Shown here: positions 37,733 through 48,854 of the stretch, in pieces | Position numbering within the stretch: position 1 is the stretch's first letter | Layout: every line of letters starts with the position of its first letter | Source: Cryptomeria japonica | Lineage: Eukaryota; Streptophyta; Pinopsida; Cupressales; Cupressaceae | DNA length: 64,000 bases | Assembly: GCF_030272615.1 (NCBI RefSeq) | Contig: NC_081415.1 | Span: forward strand, 629,773,240 to 629,837,239 | Direction: 5' to 3' | The notes under the pieces: model-generated | The model's input: the letters and a program-made list of their open reading frames with translations, nothing else | What the model was told of the DNA's origin: nothing | The model's database searches: none | Translations under genes and position numbers: made by a program

Positions 37733-38173
37733 AAGGATTTTTAAAAGCATCATGATCACCATTTTTTTTGAGACCATCAACTGTTAAACCACCTCTATCA
37801 TTCATGTCTTGAACAATGTTTTTGAGCCTCATGAAATCATTTGTGTGATGTCCTTTGTTTCGATGAAAATCACAGAAATGTGAGTCATTCCACCAAGGTG
37901 GTTTGATCTGGGTTTTGAAATTGTTTATGGCTGGCAATGTGATAATCTTGTTTACCAGGAGTTCACGAAATGCCGATTCTATGAATTGCTCCAATGGTGT
38001 GTAGATGGGTCTATTTGGGAAATTGTTGGTGTTACCCCTTTGACTTGGATTAGTTCCTTGATTAGTGTTGTTGCCTTGGGTATTGTTATTGGTTTGGGTA
38101 TTATTGTTGGTGTTTGCAATTGAAGGTCCCTAATTGGTATTTTACAGATAAGTGTTAGTGCCTTGGTTAACAC
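37722..38173 (-). pseudogene. Tat gag, C-terminal part
   Basis: An Asn/Gln/Thr-rich stretch (38000-38150) is followed by FIESAFRELLVNKIITLP and the knuckle-like block CDFHRNKGHHTNDFMRLK. In related elements this is C-x2-H-x4-H-x4-C; the last cysteine reads Phe. It is separated from the N-terminal part of gag by a nested 6.5-kb element inserted at 38173/38174. Confidence 0.8.
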
Positions 38174-38927
38174 TGTTAGGAATCCCACAGATACTGAGAG
38201 GGGGGGGGGTGAATCAATATCTAACCGATGAATAGAATTTCTTGAATTAAAACATGCAGAGCATATTATAACAATGTACCGGTATGCAAGAAATAATGCA
38301 ATAAATAGAATTAAGAGCATCCACATGAAAAGTACACCATAACACAAGGATTTAACGAGGAAGCCCGGTGTGGGAAAAACTTGGTGGGATTTGTGACCCA
38401 CAATATTCACTCACTGGCCAATAAGAGAATATTACTTACAATAGGGGCTTGCACATGCAGGAAGGCCAACTGCCTAGAGCTCACTGCTCAATGGGAAGTC
38501 TCACTGACTTATAATGAGGATTATACAAATCCAATATCTTGTACTACTTTACAATAGCATCTATAATGCCTGATCTAGTATCGGTTGCTGCTCTGCTTTT
38601 ATATAAACCCTTAGCCTATATTTTGCATAATAGGTCTGCCTAACATTTTTCCTTATCGCTTACTCCCTCATTCCAAAATGTCTACAATGATCTCTTTTAT
38701 ATATAAGAGTCATTTTACAATATGCCAAGTCGGTTTACAAAATAATAAACAAAATATAATATAACAAAATCCTGTCGGCCTCTGTGCTGGTATACTTCTT
38801 TTTTTTATGCCGGTGTAGAGTGTGATCTACTGATGCCAGTATAATGCCTTTGCCGGTGCCATAGGATTGCAAGGTTGCCATCAATGACAAAGCCTTCAAT
38901 CACATACAATGTCTCATTGGAGTGTGC
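38174..38927 (-). repeat. 3' LTR of pol-less copy A
   Basis: It matches 43859-44644. Compared with its partner it lacks the terminal CATATGCCAACA, and the neighbouring PPT is shortened, so about 16 bp are deleted exactly at the PPT/LTR junction. It contains a run of ten Gs (about 38203-38212). Confidence 0.9.
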
Positions 38928-39117
38928 CCCTTTGGCATTGATGGCAACACTCATGAGAAATTTTAAAAATGTATCCAAAAATGTGAAGTCAAAAAATGTT
39001 ACCAAAAATGTGTGTGCTCCCGCTAAGCATATGATTCCTATGAAATTTTCTCATCCCACTACTCCCCCTTTGGCATCAATGACAAAGGTTATCAAGATGT
39101 CAGTAGAGTTTGTAGTT

Positions 39118-42100
39118 TCAACCTTGTAACTGGGTGGTTACAATTTGAAAAATATCTCCCAAAATCAAGTTTATACTATCCATAAACTTCTTGCTATCCT
39201 TTATTGCTGTCTCTGTTCTCTTCACTGCACCGGTGAGATGCTACAAATGCTCTGCCGATGTTTTCTATCTCTATATTAGTGCCTCAAATACTTCCTTCCG
39301 TAGTGATGCTAGATAGTCCAATATTGGACTTAGTTTTAATCTCAAACGTTTTGCCTTATTCACTATTCTTTCTCTCTCTCTTCCTAATTTAAGCAATTCT
39401 TCTTCAAAATTTGTTATCTTCTCTTCAAAAACTGATAGTGTATCAGGTGAGTTGACAAAATTATCTGCAAGTTTATTGATCTCATCCTGTACCTTTCTCA
39501 TATTTTTGTCGATATCTACAGTCAAAAAGTTTGTTTTACAGGTGTCTTTGTACAGAGTTTTGTACTCTTTCAATAAATTACACAATTTCGGTAGAAGTGT
39601 GTCAAAATCTCTATTACACTTCTTTATTTGCTCATCAAAGAATTTCTGTTTTTCAATTTCTACTTTATCCTTCAATGACTCTTCCTTTATTTTCTCAATG
39701 TTTTCTGTGATATATTTACACAGTGTATCAAGTTATCCTAAAGAATCTTTATTGTCTATATTATAGTTAGGAGAAATTACCTTCAAAATTGATATGGTAT
39801 CATCAATTGCTTTGTAAGCTTGTGAGTTGCAGTCTGTTATCTTTTTTATGGAATCTAATAGTACCTCAGTCACATTAGTTGATTTGTAGCCTGATAATGA
39901 ACCAACATTCTGAGTACCGGTGGAAATAACCAAGCTTGTATTGACCTTTGGTAGGTCTGTTTGTGTCTGCATTTCTTTAAGCAATGGTTTTTCTATTTCT
40001 CCAGTTGTTGGTGGCGTTGTTTCCTTATGTTCCTATTCCTGTTGTTGTTGTTCCTATTCTGGTGCCTTTTGCTCTGTTTGTTGCATTGACTTAGTCTGAG
40101 TCTCTACCTTTTGCTCTTTGTCTTCTGTCAGTTTCTCCTGTGTGTTTTCAGTTTGCTCAGCTACCGGAGGCTCACTAGCCATGTCAGTCTTATCAGTTGT
40201 ATCTTTGTCTACCACAATGTTGATCTTTTGAGTATCAACATCCACAGTATATAAGACTTCAGGATTAGGATTACCATCCTCTACATCCATACTCTCAACT
40301 GTCGGTTGATCTTCTGTAGTTATTGTTTTTACCAGTGGAGTAATCAAAGGAGGTGTGGGTAAGTTGTCTCTAACCTTGATACTAGGTGGTCCACCAACTT
40401 TACCTTTACCCTTGTCTCTATCTTTCTGATAAACTTTTATGGGTTTGGGACTCATGTATTCTTCTTGTTTTTCTTTTTCAACTAGGAATATATCCCATCC
40501 ATTTTCTGTCTCCTTAGTCACCTCATTAACTCTTCCAACCATTAAAGCAATGTACTGGTGTGCAGTAGAAAATACTGACCGATTGGCTTGAGCAATTAGG
40601 TCATCAATTTCTTTGGGTGAGTTTACTGGATATATAGAAAGTAGCTTTTCAATCTTTATTTTCTTGTCCAGTTCTACTACTGCTTGTCTTCTTGCTTCCA
40701 GTCTATTAAATAGTTCATCTGGAATTTCATTTACTACTTCCATCAAAAACTTCTTATACATATCCATATGCAATATAACACTATTTTCAACTTGTTCTTT
40801 TTCATCAGCTCTTAAAGTGTCATATATTTTCTCTATATTTTTCAATTTATCTTCCTCTGTAATTTCATTTAGTAGTATATCTTACCAGAGATCTCACTGC
40901 TTGTTGTTTTTGTCTTGTCCTCCTAGGTGAGGGTGTGGTTGCCGGCGAGGGATCTCTTTTCCTTACAACTCTTTTGAAAGTTGTAGGCATGTCACTCCTC
41001 GAAGAAGTACCTACCAGTGATAGGTGAGTTTCAGGTTGTGGAGCTGCTAACTCATCCTCTATTATACTGGTTGTCTTTAACACATCTTCTTTGATGGCCT
41101 TTTCTTGTCTGGAACCTTTCCTTACAACTACCTCAAACTTTTTCACTCTTTTCTTTGATTGTATTTGGCTTTCAATAGTTTCTGCACTACCAAATATTTC
41201 TTCCTTAGGTTCTCTGGGGGCTTCTAGAAGTGCTTTAGCATATGTTTCAATTATATGATCATCTGTTTCATAGCCCATCTCAGTTACCCAAACTGTCCTA
41301 GGGATGACTGCTTCCATCCAGATTTCATCCTTCTTGATTACAAAGCATATTTCATCTTTGTATTTGTCGACAATCTTTTGTGATAACCTGATTCTTTTCT
41401 TCATTTTGGCTTTTAATGCTTGAAAGAAGTCATGAATATTATTTTCCTTGTTTTCTCCCATGTTATTGAATAGTTCAGTTAACTGTTTGCCTACCGGTAT
41501 ATCATATCCAAGTTCTTTGTAGCCTATATTGGAAACCTGTTTGGTTATGTGTAGCATCAGACATACTAACAGATTTCCAAACCTGAAAGTTCCTTTCTTG
41601 TCCTTTTCAATCTTTCCAAGGTTGTCAATTAATTCATCTTTTAACCACTCACATATATCAATCTTTGCATTGTCTGTGACCATATCATAAGCACTCTTAA
41701 TGCATAAACTTGAAACTAAATTGAGTCTATTTGCATGAGTAGCTTTATACCCTAATATCATGCTGATAAATCTCACATTAATGTCTATTACATCATTAAC
41801 TCTTAGGGACCTTTTGTCGAATGTTGCACCAGTTAGGTTTGTAACTAGGTCATTGGATACTTTCTTGGTTTTATCTGGCCTTTTACCGGTGGTCGGTAAC
41901 CCTAAGACAACTTTCACAGCTTCCTTTGTGATTTTGTGGACCGCATCTAACCAGAAAAATTCACCATGTACCCTTCTTAAGACTATCCTAATCACATCCT
42001 TGGGGAATTCAGGGATGCTAAGGATCTCTATAAATCCTAAGGTTTCAATGATCTTGTGTTCATCTTTTACATTCCTGGTTTTATCACATATCATAGTCTT

Positions 42101-42325
42101 AAACATAGTCTTAATTTCTTCATCTCCTAGTTCCTCAATGTTGCAGTGGATGTACATTCTGGGGATTTTAGCATAAACAACTCCCTTGGGAATTTGAGAA
42201 AAAGCACCTCAGGTATCATTTTTCTTAGCTACCTTAGGAACTAACTGAAATATGGGCCTAGGTCTTTTTATCACTTCGACAATAGTAGGGTTTGCTATAT
42301 ATTCAATTGTAGAGGTGGATGCCAT
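39118..42325 (-). pseudogene. ORF2 of pol-less copy A: large unknown protein
   Basis: Starts at ATG 42325 (MASTSTIEYIANP) and can be followed for about 1070 codons to TGA 39118-39120. A stop at 42209-42211 and a frameshift near 40870-40890 interrupt it, and there are further stops. Longest open pieces: 42157-40865 and 40845-40054. The N-terminal ~300 residues are globular (HGEFFWLDAVHKITKEAV, VRFISMILGYKATHANRLN, KGTFRFGNLLVCLMLHI). A basic Ser/Pro/Arg hinge follows (VVRKRDPSPATTPSPRR), then charged, helical, probably coiled-coil sequence to the end. No retroviral enzyme motif. The IHGEFFWLD...ITKEAV pattern resembles N-terminal domains of other uncharacterised plant repeat proteins; function unknown. 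Confidence 0.75.
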
Positions 42326-42629
42326 GATAAAATACCTTTTACTACCTTTAGGATGGATGATTGCTTGGAGTGTTCTTGCTTCTTGCTTGAAATGCCTTAG
42401 CTCAGAATCTTCATGCTCTTTGCAGGTTTGGAATCTTGGTGAAATGAAATGGATCCAAAAACCTCAATTTTATAGTGTCTTTTCGCCATCTACCACATTA
42501 AATGCATGTCGGTTAAGTGTTCACTTAACATTGTTTGCCGATAAGAAGTAATTCCCAACTTCTTATCTCTAACCGAGGGAATAATAGCATATGTGTCATT
42601 AGATTGCCAAACCCTCAAGGAAACTTTCT

Positions 42630-43787
42630 TTAGTTAGATGAAGAACTTCCTGCTGGTGGAGCATTGCTCTGTCTTGCCGGTGAAGCATCACTCTGTCCTG
42701 CCGGTGGAGTATTGACTGGTTCTACCGGTGGAGGAGTATTCCCAATATTTAGATCAACTTTACTAATCCATTGTTTTGAGAATTCTTGCTTAACCTCTTC
42801 AACTTTTTCTTTACCTTTCAAGCTAGAACTTTTATTGTCTACTGGTGTTCCTTTACTTCTACAGAATTTAGCAATATGCCCAATCTTGTTACATGCATAA
42901 CAAGTTACATTATTCTTCTAAATAGCTTTCCCATAACCTATGCCGGTTTGTGTTCTGCATTGATTAGATAAATGTCCAAATCTTCCACAAACATAACATC
43001 TCACATTCATTCAGCAGTTTTTAGAGTTGTGACCAACTTTGTTGCATTTAGAACATTGACCAGTGGGTGTGTTGATATTCTAATGATTTCTAGATCTACA
43101 TTCATTTGCTCTATGACCATACTTATTATAGTTAAATCATTTTCCATTGAATTTATAAGCATTAGGCTATCTTACCGGTTTGCTATGATCCTAAGTATTT
43201 GCAGTACCAGAGCTTTCACCAACTTCAAAGCCAATTCTAGAAGTGTCACCTTTAGGTTTTTGATTCTTTAGCAGGGTGCCAAGTTCCTTTGAGCTTTTCT
43301 TGAATTTTTCTTTGTGTTGATTTGCAGTTTCTAGTTCTCTTTCTAAGACTTCTTTTTGTCTCATCAATTCATTTGAGTCATTCTGAGTATGCATCAGATC
43401 TATCTTCAACATGTCATTTTCATAGCTAAGTCTTGTGTTCTCATTTGCTGCATCACTTAGTCTTTTGGTCAATTCTTCTTCATTCTTCTTCCTATCCTCA
43501 ATCTCTTTACAAAATCTCATAGTCATATCCTGCATCTCATTCTTTGTTGTCATGTTTTCTTGTTTCAACTTGCTTATCATATCATTAAGTGATTCCTTTT
43601 AATCATTCTCATTTTGCAATTTTTCACAAAGTTCTCTTCTCTTATTTCTTGCAACAATAAAATTTTCTTGAAGTGCCTGAATGATATCTTGAGCTGCCCT
43701 TAAATCATCTTCTAGTTCAATATTTTTCAATTTCTCTGCATCATAGTCTGAAAGAGCTCCTTCAAGTTGCTTCATCAGATTTTCCAT
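42630..43787 (-). pseudogene. ORF1 of pol-less copy A: coiled coil with four zinc knuckles
   Basis: One frame from ATG 43787 (MENLMKQLEGALSDYD) to TAA 42630-42632, about 385 codons. Residues 1-200 are heptad-like and Glu/Lys/Asn-rich, predicting a long coiled coil. Four CCHC positions follow in tandem; the first is decayed (FNYNKYGHRANEC), then CSKCNKVGHNSKNC, CYVCGRFGHLSNQC and CYACNKIGHIAKFC. The tail is Pro/Ala/Ser-rich (NTPPPVEPVNTPPAGQSD). Seven in-frame stops break it. At several of them copy B keeps Gln or Arg codons. It probably served as a gag-like RNA-binding protein, but it lacks the UBN2 domain of ordinary copia gag. Confidence 0.8.
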
Positions 43788-43844
43788 CTTTACCAGTGTC
43801 AAGATCTTCCTCAAGCTATTAGGCTTCTGAAAATAGAGGACCAA

Positions 43845-43856
43845 GCTCTGATACCA
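43845..43856 (-). other. PBS of pol-less copy A
   Basis: The minus strand reads TGGTATCAGAGC two bases inside the 5' LTR, an exact initiator tRNA-Met match for plant copia elements. Confidence 0.9.
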
Positions 43857-43858
43857 AT

Positions 43859-44644
43859 TGTTAGGGATCCCACAGATACTGAGAGGGGGTGGTGAATCAG
43901 TATCTAACCGGTGAATAGAATTTCTTGAATTAAAACATGTAGAACATATTATAACAGTGTACCGGTATGTAAGAAATAATGCAATAAATAGAATTAAGAG
44001 CATCCACATGAAAAGTACACCATAACATAAGGATTTAACGAGGAAACCCAGTGTGGGAAAAACCTTGGTGGGATTTGTGACCCACAATATTCACTCACTA
44101 GCCAATTAGAGAATATTACTTACAATAGGGGCCTACACATGCAGGAAGGCCAGCTGCCTAGAGCTCACTAGTCAATGGGAAGTCTCACTAACTTACAATG
44201 AGGATTATACAAATCCCATATCTTGTACTACTTTACAATAGCATCTATAATGCCTAATCCAGTACCGGTTGCTGCTCTGCTTCTTATATAAACCCTTAGC
44301 CTATATTTCACATAATAGGTCTGCCTAACATTTTTCCTTATCGCTTACTCCCTCATTCCAAAATGTCTACAATGATCTCTTTTATATATAAGAGTCATTT
44401 TACAATATGCCAAGTCAACTTACAAAATAATAAACAAAATATAATATAACAAAATCCTATCGGCCTTTGTGCCGGTATACTTCTTTTCTTTGTGTTGGTG
44501 TCGGTGTCTTGAGTGCCGGTGTAGAGTGTGATCTGCTGATGCCGGTATAATGCCTTTGTCGGTGCCATAGGATTGCAAGGTTGCCATCAATGACAAAACC
44601 TTCAATCACATACAATGTCTCATTGGAGTGTGCATATGCCAACA
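43859..44644 (-). repeat. 5' LTR of pol-less copy A
   Basis: 786 bp. In plus orientation it begins TGTTAGGGATCCCACAG and ends CATATGCCAACA. Target duplication AACAC follows. Confidence 0.93.
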
Positions 44645-44649
44645 AACAC

Positions 44650-46305
44650 CCTTTTGATTCTTGTTAGCTCGCAGATTACCTGATAAAGCCAATACTGGTT
44701 GTTTGGACTTCATATCATTAGCATCAGTTCCTCCCTCATTAACAACATTTTTGTTTCTGGTCCAGAACCTGGATTTGTCTAAAATGTTGATGTTGTTTTG
44801 GTTGTTAAAGTGAGTGTTGGATGAATTAGTTCCTTCTTTAAAGAACTTCAATGTCCCTTTTTTGATGCATTCTTCCTCTACTTAGATTCCATTTTCGATC
44901 AACTTGGCAAAAGATGGTATGTATTGGAGCTTGAGTAGATAACTCATCTCACTATTTATATTGTCGATAAAGATATTCGTCTTTTCCTTTTTAGGCACAT
45001 CTTGAGGATATCTCAAGACCATACATCTCCAATGTTGAAGAAATACCATGAATATTTCATTGTTTTTCTATTTGGTATTACATACATCCAACATGGTGAT
45101 CGCGTGTTGAATATTATAGGAGTATTGTGTGATAAATTTATTTACCAACTCATCAAAGGATTTGATGGGAGGTATAAGTTTGGACAACCACTCCATTGTT
45201 TTCCCTCCCAAACTTCTTGGGAATAGCCTCATCAAATAAGTATCATCGTGAGAAAAATCAAGGCTTATGGTACAAAATTCCCGAACATGATCACAGGGAT
45301 CACTCTTACCATCATATTTATCATATTTGGGTTATCTCAATTCGAGGGAAAAGGTATCATGTTTAATCTCCTGTCAAAGGGGTAAGGACAAATTTCATCC
45401 AAGGAGTATCGTATAGTGGTCCCTTGTTGCATGTATTGCATTTGTCTTTGAAACATTTGGATTTGTTGTGTAAGAGCGACCATAGGTGCATTCGTTCGCC
45501 AAGGGAAAGGTTCTTCCCTTTCATTATCCCTAGTTCGAGCATGGTTGTTTTTAGGTATGTTATGTTATTCAGGTATGTTTTGTTCAGGTATGTTTTTAGG
45601 GTCACGTGTTTCCTCTTCTCTTTGTTGTTCTTGATAAGCATAATTTTGAGACCTTGTCCTAAATATTTCAGTATCAAAGTCTTTAGGAATCCTAACTCCT
45701 TTACTTGTTAACATGAGCATATATATTTCTTTGTCAACTTCTATTAGTCTCTCCATAAGCTTTTGGAATGAGGGGTTTTCTTGACATTCTTGGAGAAGTT
45801 CCTTAGTGATCTCTATTTCTCCCAGATCAGTATAATCAAAAGGGTTTGATAATCTTCGACCCATACTTGATTCTGGTTGCGGTTCGCTTTGCTTGTTGCG
45901 TTGAGACAAAGTGATAGTAGGCATCTAGTAGAAGTTTTCTATGAAAAAAGGGACAAACGATTCTTCTAATTGTTCAGGAATTGGTGGTTTGGGTCAAGCT
46001 ACATTATAAGTGATGTAAACTTGTGGGAAGAAAGCAGGGTTGATTATTCCTCCTCGATTTAGATGTTGACTGAATACCACTTTTTGAATGTAAGCTCTGC
46101 TTCTCAAGGGCTCTTTGTCAAACTCATTTGATTTCCCTTGAAGATATAATCGCATATGGCACAAGAATGCACGATGTGATTTAAAAAGTTGGCGATTTAT
46201 ATAGAGAAATTTATTCCATTTGGCAAGTGTTTTAGAACTAGGTTGTCTTTTCTTCAACTCATTTTTGTAATGAATACTTGTTCTTCTCAAAATATGAGTG
46301 ATCAT
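44650..46305 (-). pseudogene. Tat gag, N-terminal and capsid part
   Basis: From MITHILRRTSIHYKNELKK (46305) through SSMGRRLSNPFDYTDLGEIE to the retrotransposon gag domain. That domain is readable after one frameshift near 45330: YPKYDKYDGKSDPCDHVREF and RLFPRSLGGKTMEWL (45200-45330). Several stops interrupt it. It ends at the insertion point of the pol-less element and resumes at 38173. Confidence 0.8.
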
Positions 46306-46744
46306 ACACGATTCGATGTTTGGATTGAGATACTTTGTTTGAAAAAATTAAGCTTAATTTATCAAGTGGAAGTTTAGATGCGCCCCCACAACGAAGTGTG
46401 TCAAATGATATGGATAAGAGTCTCCCGATATGGAAACTCGATTTGACAACTTAAGGTTTAAACTCAGTATGTTGTTTGTTTGATAGAATCCATTTAGGCA
46501 AACCTTTTGATCAATGTGATGGTACTACCTGATTTTATTTGGATAAAGTTTTATCTCTAGCTAGTATTTGATTTGACAATTTTGCTCTAAGGATGCTTGC
46601 TTGATTTTTGGAATATTTGCTCTCATGATTTGGTTCAAATTTTGATTGGTGAGTTCGACAAAAGGTCCAAAAGGGTATCTAGGACTGATGATAAAATTTT
46701 CCAAAATTGCTTGGTTTACTCTCTATTTTTCTGTGTTTTAACGA

Positions 46745-47055
46745 TGCACTAAAACAGAGACCGGATGCGCTACGGTATGATCTAGATGCGCTACCCAAAG
46801 TTCCCTATGCGCTAAGTTGCCTATGTTATGCACTAAATCAAAGTTTTGAAATTTGTTTTGACTGGGATGATTATGTGTTGATATGTCCTGAATAAGCGCT
46901 AAGGTTTAGACTAGAAGCGCTAAATTTTGCCCCCAATGCGCTAGGCTAATGCTCTAACTGAAATGTTTACCAGGAAGACAACTGTTATGTGCTAGCCTAA
47001 TCGATAAAAGCACTAAGATTTGGTTGATACACACTAGAGAATGTTTCATATGCGC
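46745..47055. repeat. ATGCGCTAA motif cluster 1 (right side of Tat)
   Basis: About 13 copies of ATGCGCTAA and close variants (GATGCGCTACGG, TATGCGCTAAG, AAGCGCTAAGG, AATGCGCTAGG). They are the reverse complement of the motif at 27385-27735. Confidence 0.75.
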
Positions 47056-48529
47056 TAAACTACCTTGATTGCTTTGTTTCTAATTTTTTTTTGGAAATTT
47101 CAACATTTGTTTGATTTTGATGAATGATTTTCTAAAAATATAAATTGAAAAAACAACATGAAAGAGACAACCAATTTTGCCTATGCTAAACAGATAGTGT
47201 ATGTTCTGTGGGGATGTGTTCACATCCCCAATGTTTTCATAGGTTTGGATACAAAGAAGACAAATCAGACAAACTCTTTATTCAAGGGTCATCAACAATA
47301 CCATAGCCCACTAGTCTTGATACTCTGTTAGGTCAAACAACCATGTCACCCCCTAGGGGGTGCCCATTTTTTTGCCTTTTGCTAGAAATTAACCCAAACT
47401 AAATCGCTTCATAATTGAGTATTTATCTTGGGAGATATATGGTGAGTAATCTTGGGGGCGAATTCTTCCCCACCCTTGCACTATGATATTGAAGATGTTT
47501 GGATACTGACTTGGTTCAAGGTTTCTATTGCTAAGATTCGTAATTAGGCATCTTGTTCGGTCTTCAGTGATTAACTCCCTTGGAGGGCTTCCCAACCTTT
47601 AGAACAAAGACTTTATGTATCATAAAGATACTGGGGAAGGCTAATCACTGAGAAAAACCACTAAAGGGACTTTCGTCAACCTCCACTTTTGATTATAGTG
47701 GGTTGGAACACTTGGCGATAAAGTCATTTCCCACTTAGGTCGTTCCCCTCTCACCAACCATTTAAATGGCACTCTAAGAGCAACTTGGGATGGCATGGCT
47801 GCTAAAGGAATTAAGTACTTGAAATGAATAAAGCATAAGAGTGGTTTGGTTTTTTGATCACCCAGCTAAGGGGAGAGCATATACCTTCCACTTTCGAGGC
47901 AAAGCAAACAAGATTCTCTTTATCCCTCAAGGTAATGATTTTTTAACTTCTACTTGGAGATTTTGCTCCAAAAAACATGGTGTTCTTTTTAAATCCTCAT
48001 AGCAAAGTGTGTATAAATTCTTTGAATCAAACCTGGTCAACAAAATGTAAATTTGATAGGGGAAAATTTTCCCTCTTTGCTTTGCCCAAAATTTAAAAAT
48101 GAGGTTCTTTTACTTTTGTAAAGTAAAGTGGATCCTTTTAAACACCAAAGGATGGCGAGGTTCATTTTAAATTCTTGCAAGAAAGTAAATTTTGCCTTGT
48201 TCTTTTTTATAGCCCAAAAATTGAAGTGTGTTCTTCCTAAGAAAGCAAAAAAAAATGACTGTTGTTGTTCTTTTTAAGTAACACCAAATGAAAATGAGGT
48301 TGTTCTTTTTACTAACAAGAGAATGAAATATTTTTAATAACTAACTTATAAAAAGTTAGAAACAAAAATAATCAAATGCTTAAAAAAAATTGAACTCCTC
48401 CAACCTGCAAAAATAGAGATTAGTAACCTGCAGCCAAATATCAGTTAGTGAAAGATTTAGATCTTAACGTGAGCTTATACAAGCCTAATGTTTTGTCTCA
48501 GTTACAAACTATGTTTTTCTATATGTTAC

Positions 48530-48780
48530 AACTATGTGCTACACTACAGAACCTGTGTGCTAATAAGTAGGCTTGATGTGCTAAGTTGTTGCTTGGATGC
48601 GCTAAACTGATGTTTCAATGCACTGAGGTTTATTAGTTACTAGAGGAAGTGTTTTGCACTAGTCTGACTACTGGATGCACTAAGGTTTTGGTTTGATGTG
48701 CTAAACAGTAGGCAAGATAAGCTGACAAATGACCCAGATGCGCTAAAAGAAGGTACCAACGTGCTAACTCAGCTTTTCTG
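48530..48780. repeat. ATGCGCTAA motif cluster 2 (right side of Tat)
   Basis: About 11 copies such as GATGTGCTAAG, GATGCGCTAAAC, GATGCACTAAGG and ACGTGCTAAC, just upstream of the PBS. Many differ by C/T at the CpG-like position. Confidence 0.72.
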
Positions 48781-48832
48781 CGTACCTACAATATTAGTTT
48801 TGCATTAAAAATGATGTTATTTATGGGGTATT

Positions 48833-48850
48833 GCCCCACAGTGGGCGCCA
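48833..48850 (-). other. Tat primer binding site
   Basis: The minus strand reads TGGCGCCCACTGTGGGGC four bases inside the 5' LTR. The TGGCGCC start is common for gypsy elements of this group; I cannot settle which tRNA it matches. Confidence 0.8.
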
Positions 48851-48854
48851 AAAA

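Larger units (their letters stand above)
38169..44649 (-). mobile_element. Pol-less LTR retroelement (family 1, copy A)
   Basis: Element 38174-44644 with 5-bp duplications AACAC (38169-38173 and 44645-44649). It has LTRs of about 0.75-0.79 kb, a tRNA-Met PBS (43845-43856) and a PPT-like tract beside the left LTR. Between them are two long frames on the minus strand: a coiled-coil/zinc-knuckle protein and a very long protein of unknown fold. No protease, RT, RNase H or integrase can be found, so it must borrow enzymes. The PBS, PPT and LTR motifs (G-run then TGAATCA, TTTCCTCGTTAAA) resemble copia elements. Confidence 0.92.
46306..48854 (-). other. Long 5' leader of the Tat element
   Basis: 2.5 kb between PBS and gag with no credible ORF. 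It holds two clusters of ATGCGCTAA motifs (46745-47055 and 48530-48780), and repeated GTTCTTTTT...AAAATGAGG phrases around 47980-48320. Long leaders are usual in Tat elements. Confidence 0.65.
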
